Shown: positions 35,022 to 45,782 of the stretch, in pieces | Layout: every line of letters starts with the position of its first letter | How positions within the stretch are numbered: the first letter of the stretch is position 1 | Source: Avena insularis | Lineage: Eukaryota; Streptophyta; Magnoliopsida; Poales; Poaceae | Reading direction: 5' to 3' | Length of the DNA: 64,000 nucleotides | NCBI GenBank assembly: GCA_023614405.1 | Contig: CM042692.1 | Coordinates: forward strand, 122,443,503 to 122,507,502 | Program-made: the position numbers and the translations under genes | Notes under the pieces: generated by a model | Database searches by the model: none | The model's input: the letters and a program-made list of their open reading frames with translations, nothing else | What the model was told of the DNA's origin: nothing

Positions 35022-35618
35022 ATGCAGCCTGTCCACATCAACAAGATCTGGAAGAAGAAAGAAGAGAAGCCCGTGAAGAGGATCAAAGAAGCAGAACCAA
35101 AAGGATTATCATCATCATTCGGCCAGGAGATCAATCCTCTCCCAAATTGGGAGGACATGTTCCCACAAAGGATGGAGATGATGAGACAAGCTGTGCGGGG
35201 AAGGAACAAGGATGAGTACCTCATTAATCCTTATCGTTACAAGATAGGATCCTATTATAAACCTCCTCTTGGTCCATCACCTCTTAAACCTAAGAAGGTG
35301 CAGCAAGATGAGATTCATAATAAGATACATCAGTTGGAAAAGGCTTCTAAGGCATGTGTTGAAACAATTGGAGAAGGAATTGACTCCTACTGGATGATGA
35401 GCAAAGATCTTGAGAAGAAGGTCGATGAAATCGATGGTAGAGTTGGTTTCTTAATTAAAACTGTCTTTGAGTTGACAGATGAGAATAAATTCCTCAAGAG
35501 GAAAATGTTGAAGCTACAATACGACATGGCCGAGCTCAGTATTTGCTTTGCAAGCATAGTTAAAGAGGGAAATGTGAAAGAAGAAGGCGACTCTCTTCCT
35601 ACACAGGAGGAGGAATAG
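35022..35618 (+). CDS. Element D ORF3, extra protein downstream of integrase
   Basis: An open frame of 198 codons in the position where Athila elements have an additional (env-like) ORF. N-terminal part basic ('INKIWKKKEEKPVKRIKEA'), then 'YLINPYRYKIGSYYKPPLG', and a C-terminal half rich in heptad-like segments ('QDEIHNKIHQLEKASKACV', 'DLEKKVDEIDGRVGFLIK', 'ENKFLKRKMLKLQYDMAEL') that look coiled-coil, ending 'GDSLPTQEEE'. I see no signal peptide or membrane segment, so an envelope role is not supported. It is intact while RT and RNase H around it are broken. Start ATG at 35022 follows the palindromic array by 155 bp and a TTTTAAAG box at about 34901. No known domain recognised. Confidence 0.7.
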   Translation: MQPVHINKIWKKKEEKPVKRIKEAEPKGLSSSFGQEINPLPNWEDMFPQRMEMMRQAVRGRNKDEYLINPYRYKIGSYYKPPLGPSPLKPKKVQQDEIHNKIHQLEKASKACVETIGEGIDSYWMMSKDLEKKVDEIDGRVGFLIKTVFELTDENKFLKRKMLKLQYDMAELSICFASIVKEGNVKEEGDSLPTQEEE

Positions 35619-36610
35619 GTACCAACAAGGAGTTAATTGATCCCGCCTGGCTTGATCTCAAGGTTGGGGAGATATTTAAAGGCCTTGTAATCTATCCTAC
35701 AAGTCTATTATTATCGTTTTTGCATTAGTTCAAATTGCAAATAAAGTTTGCATCATTAGGATTCCCTTCAGGAATAGTCGATCCCTTTTACGAAATTCCA
35801 AGTTTATTATTATATATGGAGCAATTTTGAGTTCGTGTTTGTTTTATTGATATATGAATGGCTTGATTATAATTTTACTTGCACTTGATGATAGCAATAG
35901 GAGTCTTCCACATCATTGGTATTAATGTAACACCTAATGATAATTTGATCAATATACTGTAAGTCTACGGTTTAATTTATAAAGAAAAATTATCTATATG
36001 GTTAAATTGAAAAAGAAACCTTGAACAAAGGAAAATGAAAGTGTTATCAAAATAGAGTGAGAATAAGTAGGGCTAGAATCTTTAAGTCATAAGAATGCTT
36101 TCATATACAATTGGAATTTGGTAATCGAGATCGTTAAACTTTGAATTCCTACATGAAGTGGAATGTATGGCTAGCTCCTTTGCACAATACTTAAACAAAA
36201 AGTGTGAGCATATATACAAAGGAAAAAGAAAAAGAGCGAGTGTGCAAAGAGCAAGTAGGCATATACCACTATATTGTAGTATGACAAAGAGATACTTTCG
36301 AGATTTTGAATCCCAAGTGAATACGTTGATCCTAAAACACTTGGGACTACCTCGCTAACTCATTCGGTGGAACTGTATACTTCTACATTATGTTGAGATT
36401 CATCTTTTATGAACCATTGATCACTAATGTGTGAAGCCTGCTAATACTATTCAGATGGTTCGAGTAAGGTACTATTCATGAACTTATTTCTATGTATCGT
36501 ACATGATAAACACATGCTGCAATTGCCTCATTTATTTTATCGACCCAGCTTCATGAATATGACGATCACATCCATTAAGCTAAAACTTGCTCGGGACGAG
36601 CAAGAGTCTA
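35619..36610. other. 3' non-coding region of element D with second polypurine-like tract
   Basis: About 1 kb of A/T-rich DNA after ORF3. At 35657-35671 it has CAAGGTTGGGGAGAT, similar to the terminal tract AGCTTGGGGAAGT. The short ORFs present are not conserved-looking. Nothing else recognised. Confidence 0.6.
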
Positions 36611-36623
36611 AGCTTGGGGAAGT
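36611..36623 (+). other. Polypurine tract of element D
   Basis: AGCTTGGGGAAGT ends one base before the 3' LTR start TGATGAGTGCAT. This is the common Athila-type tract. Confidence 0.85.
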
Positions 36624-38018
36624 TGATGAGTGCATATTTGCATCATGTTTTACATTATTATTTCGCATTGTAGATGTAGGATCTTGGTATTTTACGGTGC
36701 TCACGCACGCATTTTATGTCTGTTTTCACTAGGATCAGGATAGCTGCTGGATCCAATGGATATAATTCTTGGAGCAGATGTACTATGGAGAAAAGGGGTA
36801 AAAAACAACATAAATCGATTATTTGGGAAATATTAATAATATCAAAAGAAAACCAAAAGCGAACGATGGAGGCAGAGAGTCCAACGACCAACTATACGAC
36901 CGGAGCAACTTTTTAGGCCGTATAGTTGGCGCCGCCTCCGCCTAGTGAAATAGTTTCACCCCGTGCAATTGGTTTGAGGAGACGACATACAGAACACCTA
37001 GAAATAGAAGAAACCTCACCTCCAAAAGGCATCTGGAGGGGGAACTCATCCACAAGGGATACATCTTCGCCCTGCGCAGATCTGGGAGGCTAAGGAATCG
37101 ATCTTCATCATCCACCGGTGCATCATCACCATCTCCATCCATCCCATCTACATCTTGTCTAGATCTTGTTGTAATTTCTATACTCGTTGTGGATTTATAC
37201 AAGTACTATTCATCTATGATTGTTTCCATTACCATTACTATGATGTTGATTGTCTCCATGTCTGAGTGGATCTCTAGTTCTTGGGGAGATGGAGAAACCC
37301 TAGCATATGATTGAGATGAGATAGAGATTATTATGTTATACATCATTATGTGTACGTGTTAATTGTCTTCATCTTGATGTTGGGAGTTGTGCACCTCCTT
37401 AACATTTGCCTCTCATGAGGACTCGATGAAGGTGATTACTTGTTGGTAGACGAAGGTAAGATAGCACTTACTGTGACTATAAAGCTGTTGTCATTCCTTA
37501 TGTACTAACTTGGGGAATCAAGGGGAACACACAAAGCCATGTCCATGCCATGGGAGAAATCCCTTAATAGCGCAGCAATTCGATTGATGTCGATTGCTAT
37601 CTACTGTGGTTATGAGGATGATGTGTACAACGGTTGCTGGCTATCCGTCCATATATGGATCTCCTCCCACATATGTACACATTATGAGAATATTCGTTAT
37701 AATACTCTCGATCACTTAGTCTAAATTGCTAGCGGCGTATCCACTATTCCTTGAGAACGCCGTTTCCCTATTGTAGTTCCAAAGTTCTATTACACACGCG
37801 ATTCTTACTTTCTGCATTAAGATTTGTTTTACTTTAAATCACCTTGTTCAACCAAAAACCCAAAACAACTCTACTTTACTTGCAACTTAAAGTTATTTCT
37901 TAAGTAATTTGTTTAGTTATAGTTCAAAGCATTTTAGTCTTTCGCCTACTGCTCCCTGTGGGATCGATATCTTTATTTCGAAACTAGCTACAAACGATCT
38001 GTGCACTTGCAGTCATTA
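36624..38018 (+). repeat. 3' LTR of element D
   Basis: 1395 bp, TGATGAGTGCATATTTG...GTCATTA; the terminal CA has become TA. It lacks about 14 bp of the palindromic block present in the 5' LTR. The TSD GCGCC follows. Confidence 0.9.
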
Positions 38019-38733
38019 GCGCCATTGCCGAGGACTCTCCCTATGGCGAATGGCCCCTCCCATTGGGGAGAAATCTTGTGCATGCCCTTCTTATCCTGGA
38101 TTAGTCGTAGGACCAGGTCGCCTTCCTGGAAGGTGCGAGTCCGGACTTGGTGGCTATGGTAGCGGCGGAGTCCCTACTGGTAGATGACGGTGCGAGAGCG
38201 AGCCAGGTCACGCGCTTCATCGAGCTGGTCGATTCCGTCTTGGCTGGCGATCTCGTTGTTCGCCTCTTTGTAGTTAACGACCTGAGGCGAGTCATTTTCT
38301 AGGTCGGTTGGCATGAAGAAGGGTGTGAACCATGTGGAGCGGTTGACGGAGGTGCGAATGCCCCATATCATGGAGGGAGCTCTTCGACCCAGCATCCAGG
38401 GGTTGGCTCGAGGGACACCTGATGTCGCGGCTTGAGGCCATGGAGGACGCTTTGGTTGGCGCGCTCTGCTTGGCCGTTCGACTTCGGGTGAGCGACTGAG
38501 GCGAGGTCGAGCCATATGCCGTGCTCCTCGCAGAAATCCACCGTGGTACCTTTGGCGAAGTTGGTGCCGTTGTCCGTTATGATGTTGTGCGAGTAGCCAT
38601 ACCGGTAGATGAGCCTGCGGAGGAACTTGGTAGCGGTCTTGCTATCGCACTTCTTCATAGGCTTAGCCTCTACCCACTTGGTGAACTTGTCGACCGTGAC
38701 CAGGAGGTGGGTGAAGCCAGATCAGGCCTTCTT
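38019..38733 (-). pseudogene. Tat C integrase core, middle segment
   Basis: Minus-strand piece between the solo LTR and element D. It has 'GFTHLLVTVDKFTKWVEAK', the second catalytic Asp in 'NIITDNGTNFAKG', 'SVAHPKSNGQAERANQS' with the third residue Glu intact, and then, after a frameshift near 38370, 'STWFTPFFMPTDLEND', 'EGDLVLR', 'KISPQWEGPFAIG' and 'RVLGNGA' at the D insertion point. A TGA at about 38718 stands before 'SGFTHLL'. Confidence 0.87.
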
Positions 38734-39119
38734 TGTGGCGCCCCGCAAAAACCACTACTAGAAAATCGCGTTGTTTTTGTGCATTGCACCATCATGACCG
38801 CATGCTCATGTCATCATGCCACCTTGCATTTGAGCATCGTCATGTCTTCTTGCATTTGTTTGCATAAAACTATTTTTTTTAAAGTCTGTTTTGTTTTCTA
38901 AATGCCCCGTTATTATTTCAACCCAAAACCCAGGTCTCTAGAATATTTTGTTTTGTCTGCTAACGGTTTGCAAAGGCCTCGTTTTTTTTATAAATAAAAA
39001 TATTTAATTAATTTTTCGGAGGCAGCCCGCCAGGCCCGAAAGCCTAGCCGGCCACCTCCAGTTAAAATCCTATCTACCCCAGAGAAACACCCAAACCTTT
39101 TCTACCAGAAACCCTACCC

Positions 39120-39900
39120 TATTTTTTTTCCTACCCAGCCCCTCCACCTCACCCCCTCCAATCCCATGTCGCCACCTCACCCAGGCCCAATCCTCCAGCC
39201 AACCACCACGCGCCACCTTAGCCCCTGGCCCCACATCTCCCCGCTGCCAGCCAACTCCCAGCCTGCCACATCTCGCTCACCCCGCCCACCTGGTCCGACC
39301 CCCACACGCCACCCAGCCCCACCCCGTGACAAAAACCGCCACGCGGCCCACCTCCCGGGTCCCACTCCCCACCGAGCCGGCCCCTGTTTTCCCACCTACC
39401 AACTCCCTCTCCTTCCCCCTCATCCCGCATCCTCCACTGACAGATCCCACCATCTGCCGCCTCACTGCCGCCCAGCCACGCCGAGCCCCGTGCTCGAGTG
39501 ACCCCGCCGCCGACCGCTCCTTCCTCCTCGCCTCGTCTTCCACCTCGTCACGGTTCCTCTGAGCGCCATCGCGTCGGCCTCCTTCTGCGGGAACGCCCCC
39601 TCTCCTCCTCAATTCCCTTCCCCTCACCGTTCCTCTCAAGCAACCTTGCGCCCGGCCTCCTCGCACCTAGCCTCCACGCGCGCCGCCATGCTCTACCGCC
39701 CGCTCTCGGGCTCAAGCCTTTGCTCCGCCTCAGCCACCCGAGCCGCCGCTTTCTCGCCGGCTTCCCGCTTTCAAGGCGCTCTCCGCTTGCCCGAGCGCCG
39801 TTGCCGCCACTAGCCGCCGCCTCTGCTTCAGCCCGGCGCCAATTGCCGGCATGCCCTCTCCTCAACTGCCGTCATTGCCGCTAGCACCTCGCCGGGATCT
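39120..39900. other. C-rich, gene-leader-like block inside the solo LTR
   Basis: About 780 bp where C greatly exceeds G on the + strand. It gives long Pro/Ser/His/Arg-rich frames on + and Gly/Arg-rich frames on -, which is expected from composition alone. Several frames are open together, so a real protein is not supported. It may be a leader region or a captured gene 5' end. Confidence 0.6.
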
Positions 39901-41910
39901 CGATGACCCTACTTCTCCTATCGCCAAAGGATCACGCGCCATTCCTGAAAACCCCTCGTCACCGCGCCCTCTTGTCGTTGTCTGACCTCGAGATCGCCTA
40001 CCGGCCTGCCGACCCCGTGCCCTAGCAGCCCTTGTTCCGACCATATGTGGCTGTCGTGTTGAAGTTTTGATGAGAAACGGTGGCTAGTATATGGTAAGGT
40101 GGTGTTGTGGTGATGGTGTTGCCCATGTGGTGATGTACCTGCGGATGGGTGTTGTATGTGTATTCTGACGCTGATAAGATGGTTCTTCGAGGGTGATAAA
40201 ATCATGAAGCTATGGCCACTCCTTCGGATCAACCTCTCGGCATGATCTTCAAAGGATAATCGATCCGAGAGCAAGTTCTCGTACAATTGCCGGTTGAATC
40301 CCATGAATCGTGCAAGGGCCGACGCCATTCCGAAGACCCCGACGCCAACGAGTTCTCCCTGATAATGGCACCATGGAACCCCAAGATCTCCATCTCGAAT
40401 GCCATGACCTCCTTCCTGGAATTCGAAGACCGATCCCGGAGTACGAAGGCCGATCTCGTCGAACCCTGTCGAACCCCCGGACCCCCGGAACCCAAGATCT
40501 TCCAAACCCAGATGTGTGATCCCTTCTTAAAGACCATTATTTTTATAATATATATAATGTCTATCTGTTTCATATAATTGTCATACTTGCATACATATCT
40601 TGTGGTTTGGGGGCCTTCCGCCGATTCACCTCATAATTAAATATGGGATCCATATGCGGGAAAATCTAGTCTTATATTGGTCCCATTTAAATTGGTGTAG
40701 CGAACCGGTGCTATCTTTTGCCATGTTAAGACAACATTTAAATTGTGGGGTATCTAAACAACTTGAACCACTTAAATATTTTGCCGGAACCCCGGTTCCG
40801 TTAATATTGCCTAATTGCATCGCATCTTGCCATGTCATACATCATACATGCATCATGCTCGATCTTTTGCCGTAGTATTAAAAGGTGCATCCGGTGTTTC
40901 TTTTAGCGCTTTGCTTCTTCACGGATTAGGCCGATGAGTTGATGCGAGTGTCGACCCGATCTTTGGATGAAACTTCGGCAATGTTTTCCAGGCGAGCACC
41001 TCCCCCTTTCTACCTATCTTACTTTTATAGTATTTATTCCCCCCTGTTGATCTATTGCTATCTGTGTTGCGATGCTCTAGTTTTCGAACCCGTGACATCC
41101 CTTGCAGCCTTATATTGCCTTGGACACATCCTATTACCTGTTGATTGGTAGATAGTTGGACTTGCGCGTCGTAGTCGCTTGCTCAAGTGCTGTTGCGTGT
41201 CATCAAGTACCACAGTTGTTGGAGTATTGCCGCATGTTTAATGTTGGAGATGATCATGGCTTTAGTTACTGTTTAATAACTAAAATTGAAGTAGGTAAAT
41301 AATGCAGAGGCACCGGTGGGTTATAGACAATATTTGGTTTTAATCACCACCGGTGTCCGTAGGACCCTGAAGTTCTTGACACCTGTTCGAGATCGAGCGC
41401 TAACCAGTGTGGGGTGTGGGCACCCCATCGATTAGTACCTGATTTCAAAGTATTGTCTGGGGCCACAAAGTAGTTTGGAGCTTTATTACTATCTTGTACT
41501 TATGCCATGCTTTACTGCTTTATTTAAGATTGTGCGAGGAGCACCTATGCTGTTTAGGATCGCGGAGTGTTTTCGCGGTATCGACAAGCCCAGTCACACT
41601 TTCGGGTTCCTGGCCGTTAGCCACCGACGAAACCCTAGGTCCGCTCCGGAGCCGCCAACTTCGCTATGGGTAGCTTAGTGGGTGGCCCCATGTACTTGCT
41701 TTGGGTCTGGAAGCGTCATGACTTAGGCCCCGCCGACATACCGATGGGTGTATGTTAACCGATCCGCAAAAGGGTCAAGTGCGTGTGGATACTTTGGTGC
41801 ACCCTAGGTTAAATCTTTCGAAAAGCCGTGTCCGCGGTTATGGACGACTTGGAGCACAGTTCTCGATCATAGACAACTATAACTAAAGTTTACTGTTATA
41901 AATTGACTTG

Positions 41911-42145
41911 TATCCGATATGACTAGTAATCAGCTCCACTACAACAGAATGGCTAAATAAAAGTACCAACAACTGCTGGGTTTGGGATATCTCATACTAA
42001 TCGTATCTAACTAGTAAGTGTTGCAACTACAACAGAATGGTTAACTAAAACTGCCCACTGCTTGTTATATCAGGATGACTCATGCTATCTATATTTGACT
42101 AGTAATTGCCGCAACTATAACGGAATGAATAAAACTGCCAACTGT
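41911..42145. repeat. Threefold imperfect ~85-bp repeat in the solo LTR
   Basis: Three units each carry 'GACTAGTAA'-like, then 'CAACTACAACAGAATGG' and 'AAACTGCC', starting near 41911, 42000 and 42088. Divergence between units is considerable. Confidence 0.7.
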
Positions 42146-42783
42146 GTGAGTTCCTCGGTTGACTTCCTCGTTTGGTCTCGAGGGGGAAATACCAGGATGG
42201 GTATGTTTGGTGGTAGAATCAGGTTGGTTCCGAATAGGTCTTTCTTATTCCTCTCGACCTCGACAGCTTATCTCGAGTCTCTATAGGTTGTTTAGTGCAT
42301 GCCGCGCTGCCAGTCCACCATACCTATGTAGCGAGGACCGCCAATTCTAGTCTCGCTGTGTCTTCGCCTCGATCGACCGCTCTCTTTTTCCTTTGCCCTT
42401 GTCGGCACCCCTTTTGTTTAAGCAGGTTTGAGATCGACGTCGGTAGCAGGGTTACCCTTCCGGCTTGGCCTGGGCAGGGTTATGGACGCCATTGGTTATT
42501 CTTCAGGGCTCTTAGCCCCATTTGCATCTTGTCCGTACTCGGGCGCTGTATTGTTTTCAAGGTGATTTGGATCTTTGTACTAAATATCTGCATTCTTGAC
42601 TCCTTGAGTCGTTGTTGTATATATCTGTTCTGTGGGTTCCATCGTGGACTATTATGTAATGGTATTACTTCGTTTTCCACCCGCACAAAAGTGCCTGGTG
42701 GGCACCTTTGAATCGTTTCTATGCGGGTTTGGCGGGAATCGCTGAAACTTGCATAGGGCCGATTCTGAGGGTGTTACATTCTT

Positions 42784-43479
42784 GAACAGGACGACCATGT
42801 CGATGCCCCATACGGTGAATGGGCAGGTGATGGAGACGGTCTTGAGTGCCAAACCAGAGATGTGCATCTGGCTGGCGTACTTTTGGCACCCGACGCATTG
42901 TTGGACAATGTCGATGTTGTCGACATGCGCGGTTAGCCAGTAGAAGCCATGTCGCATGGCCTTGGCGACTAGCGACCTGGCGCCAGCGTGATGGTCGCAG
43001 TCGTCAGTGTGGATGTATTGGAGGATCTTGCGTCCTTCTTCTAGTTGTAAGCAACGCGGGAATACTCCAGTCACACTGTGTTTGTGGAGCTCGCCGTTGA
43101 TGATGACGAAGGATTTGTAGCAGCGCACGATCATTCGCGCCTCCGTCTCATCGGTGGGCAGGACCTTGTGCTCGGGGAAGGCGATGTATGGTGTGGTCCA
43201 GTCGCTGGGCTCCAGGACCATGGTGACCAGGGTGGGCTCAGGCTGCAGGAATATTCCGATGTCGATCTCCTTGGGCGGGGAGGCCAAAGGCTTGTGGATG
43301 ATGTCGAGGAAGACACCTGCGGGTGGCGTTTGGCGGGCCGATCCGATGCGGGAGAGAGCGTCGGCCTGCTCGTTCTTGCGCCTATCGATCCATTTGATGG
43401 AGTAGCCGGTGAAGTGACCACCCAGCTGGTACACCGCTTGGCGGTATGCTATCATGGTGGGGGAAACGGTGTCGTAGGT
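42784..43479 (-). pseudogene. Tat C integrase, N-terminal part
   Basis: Minus strand, open for most of its length (frame ending in the solo LTR). After the RNase H tail 'RRKNEQADALSRIGSA' come the linker 'PPAGVFLDIIHKPLA' and the zinc-binding domain: 'YIHTDDCDHHAGARSLVAK' with the His pair and 'DIVQQCVGCQKYAS' with both Cys, so HHCC is intact. The core begins 'CPFTVWGIDMVVLFK' with the first catalytic Asp, and is cut by the solo LTR at 42779. Confidence 0.9.
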
Positions 43480-43883
43480 CTCGGCGACTAGGTTGGAATT
43501 GCCATAGCATAGTAAGCAATTGGTGTTCATCGTACTCGGCCATGTTGTTGGTGCAGGGCGTGAAGTCGAGGTGTAGCATGTAGCGGAGCTTGTCGCCTTT
43601 GGGGGAGGTGGGTACAATCTCGGCCCCCACGCCATCTGCATTCTTGGACCCATCGAAGTGGAGCGACCAGTAGTGGAGATAGGGAAGCTTCTCCGGCTGC
43701 TGTGCTTCTTCCCAGTCGGCGAGGAAATCAGCCAGGGCTTGTGACTCGATCGCTTTGCGTGTCTCATACTTGATATTGTGGACCCCGATTTCGACAACCC
43801 ACTTAGCGACTTGCCTAGTCGCTTCGCGGTTGCGGATGATGTCCCTGCAGTGGCACCGAGGAGACGATCATGATGGGGTGCTC
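43480..43883 (-). pseudogene. Tat C RNase H
   Basis: RNase H split over several frames. 'LHFDGSKNADGVGAEIVP' (first Asp) lies at about 43600-43680, 'DFTPCTNNMAEYDEHQLL' (Glu region) at 43530-43570, and 'GNSNLVAETYDTVSP' in place of the 'GDSQLVV' strand at 43460-43510, where the catalytic Asp is Asn. At least two frameshifts (near 43870 and 43525) break it. This copy is inactive. Confidence 0.82.
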
Positions 43884-45089
43884 CTAGAAGTAGTACAGGA
43901 GTCGTTGTTGGGCTCTGAAGACCGCATACACCAGTTTCTCGTACTGCGGGTAGCACTGCCTTGAGTCCGTTAGGACCTCACTGATGTAGTAGACTGGGCG
44001 ATGTACGGGGCACTCCTTGCCCTCTTCTGGTCGCTCGACGACCATCACGGCGCTGACGACTCGAGTGGAGGCCGCGACATAGACGAGCATTGGTTCTTTG
44101 TCATTTGGGGCAGCGAGCAGCACTTCCTTGAGCGCTTTGAGCGTGTTGTCTGCCTCTTTGATCCATTGGAACATAGGTTTCTTGCACATCAGGCGGTAGA
44201 GGGGCATCGCCTTCTCGCCAAGCCGGGGAATGAAGCGACTGAGAGCCGTGACTCGCCCGACCAGTTTCTGTACGTCGCGCAGGCACTCGGGTTTCCCGAG
44301 CCATGGGATGGTGTCGATCTTGGTGGGGTTGGCCTCGATGCCTCGCTTGGAGACCACGTACCCTAGGAGCTGTCCGGTGGGCACTCCAAAAGTGCACTTG
44401 CCTGGATTGAGCTTGATCTTTTACCTCAGCAGATTCGTGAAGGTTTCGACCAAGTCGGCGAGAAGGTCGTTCTGGTGGGTGGACTTTACCACCATGTCGT
44501 CAATGTAGACGTGGATGTTGCAGCCAATTTGACTCGCAAGGCACTCCTGCATGCACCGTTGATAGGTTAACCCGGTGTTTTTGAGGCCGAACGTCATGGC
44601 AGTGTAGCAGAAGGGGACGAATGGCGTGATAAACGATATCTTCTCCTCATCCTCGACCACCATTTTGATTTAGTTGTAACCAGAGTACGCCTCGAGGAAG
44701 CACAGCGACTCTGATCCCGTGGTCGAGTCGATGATCTGATCGGTGCGCGGTAGGATGAACTTCTCCTTCGGTCAGGTGCTGTTGAGGTTGGTGTAGTCGA
44801 TACACATTCTCCAGGTGTTGTTCTTCTTCAGAACCAGGACTGGATTTGCCTGCCACTTGGAGTACTTGATTGGCCGAATGAAGCCTGTAGCGATTAGACA
44901 CTATACTTCTTCGGTGATTGCTCAACGATGCTCTTCATTGAAGGGCCATAGCGACTACTTTACTGGTCGCACTTTTGGGTCGGCGTTCACTTTGTGCTCA
45001 ACAAGTTCCCTAGGGACACTAGGCATGTTAGAAGGTTTCCATGCAAAGATGTCGTGATTCTCACGTAGGAACCCGATGAGCGCGCTTTC
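43884..45089 (-). pseudogene. Tat C reverse transcriptase
   Basis: RT domain in one continuous frame from the protease to 43884, with stops but no shift. It reads 'LIGFLRENHDIFAWKPSNM' at the start, 'PIKYSKWQANPVLVLKKNN', 'WRMCIDYTNLN', 'CFLEAYSGYN-IKM' (the first catalytic Asp has become Glu), 'FGLKNTGLTYQRCMQECL', and an intact box 'VYIDDMVVKS'. Then 'KCTFGVPTGQLLGYVVS', 'KPECLRDVQKLVGRVTAL' and 'YPQYEKLVYAVFRAQQRL'. Several stops occur where the family has Gln (for example after 'RPVK', 'YSGYN' and 'YYF'). Ends at the TAG at 43884. Confidence 0.9.
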
Positions 45090-45782
45090 CTATGCGGGAC
45101 TCATGTTCGTCTCGATGGTGACCGTCTGGCTGGAGTCTCCCGTGATGAGCTCGACGGTGCGAGTGTGCGTGTCCGCCTTGAAAGCTGTTCCCCCGGAGTT
45201 CTCCGAGGTGGGCTTGTTCAGAATGGTAGGGTCGTCCTTGTCAATGTTGCTCGCATATTTCGCCAGCTCATCCACATGATTGGTTTCCGTGGTGATGACG
45301 GCATCGGCGAGCTCGACGCCTTTATCCTCGCACTCCACAGCCATGTCGGGGTCGCCGTGGATGTTGATGATGCCGCTTGGCCTGGAGAGCTTCATCATGT
45401 TGTAGGCATAGTGTGGGGTCGCCATGAATTTGGTGAATGCCTAGCGCCCCAAGACGTAGTGGTAGGGGTTGCGGAAGTTCACCATCTCGAAGATGATACG
45501 CTCGGTGCAGAAGTTTGCTGGTGTGCCGAAGGTGACTGGCAGCGTCACCTTACCGATCGGGCACACCTTCTGACCGAGGACGATGTCATGGAAGGTGGTG
45601 AGGGTAGATTCAACCATCGACTGCAGGAGATGCAGTCTCCTGAAAGTGTCCAGGTACATGATGTTGATGGATCTCCCGCCGTCCATCAGTGTCTTGGGGA
45701 GCCAGTAGTCAGCCACTTTGGGCCTGACCACCAGGACGACTCGCCCTGGATATTCGATCATGGGCGTGTTATCTTGGTGACT
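45090..45782 (-). pseudogene. Tat C protease
   Basis: Aspartic protease region of a Tat polyprotein, same frame as RT. It has 'YPGRVVLVVRPKVADYWLP', the active-site strand 'TLMDGGRSINIMYLDTF' (family pattern IDGGSSLNLLY), 'LPVTFGTPANFCTERIIFE' and 'FRNPYHYVLGR' before a TAG at 45441, then 'FTKFMATPHYAYNMMKL' and an acidic linker. The following TAG at 45090 lies at the same place as a TAG in element F (63511). Confidence 0.85.

Larger units (their letters stand above)
27953..38018 (+). mobile_element. Athila-like Gypsy element 'D'
   Basis: A complete two-LTR Ty3/Gypsy element of 10.07 kb inserted in the integrase gene of Tat C. TSD: GCGTC at 27948-27952 and GCGCC at 38019-38023 (one C-to-T change). 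LTRs 27953-29358 and 36624-38018, primer site of tRNA-Asp type, gag, protease, RT, RNase H, integrase, then a palindromic tandem array and an extra ORF before the 3' LTR. The presence of an ORF after integrase and the primer type place it in the Athila lineage. Gag, integrase and the extra ORF are open, while protease and RT active sites are altered, so it is not autonomous now. A/T-rich, unlike the Tat elements around it. Confidence 0.92.
38734..42778. mobile_element. 4.0-kb solo LTR in Tat C integrase
   Basis: The unit starts TGTGGCGCC and ends GGTGTTACA, with an exact 5-bp TSD TTCTT on both sides (38729-38733, 42779-42783). Removal restores 'GIDMVVLFK' joined to 'KA-SGFTHLL' in the integrase frame. 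There is no internal copy of the ends, no primer site, no polypurine tract and no pol, so a solo LTR left by LTR-LTR recombination is the best reading; a non-autonomous element without LTR repeats cannot be excluded. It contains a C-rich block (39120-39900) and a threefold repeat (41911-42145). I cannot name the family; orientation is uncertain. Confidence 0.8.

Noticed and set aside
29415..38018. Endogenous pararetrovirus or virus with envelope
   Set aside because: LTRs, TSD, domain order protease-RT-RNase H-integrase and primer site are those of Ty3/Gypsy; ORF3 has no signal peptide or membrane anchor.
38019..38036. Primer-binding site directly after the right LTR of D, as if D ended in a second internal region
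   Set aside because: The bases belong to the integrase gene of Tat C: on the minus strand they read RVLGNGA and join to YYLID on the other side, with the TSD inside. The resemblance is therefore reported as a target-site observation.
39166..39884. Pro-rich or Gly/Arg-rich proteins of 70-130 residues in the C-rich block
   Set aside because: Several frames are open at once on both strands; this follows from the C-rich composition with few T/A for stop codons.
38734..42778. DNA transposon (MITE or CACTA) in Tat C integrase
   Set aside because: Ends are TG...CA with a 5-bp TSD and there are no terminal inverted repeats beyond that; CACTA elements would have CACTA ends and 3-bp TSD.
43078..43491. 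+ strand ORF of 137 codons opposite to the Tat C integrase
   Set aside because: Shadow of the minus-strand integrase/RNase H with its HHCC motif.
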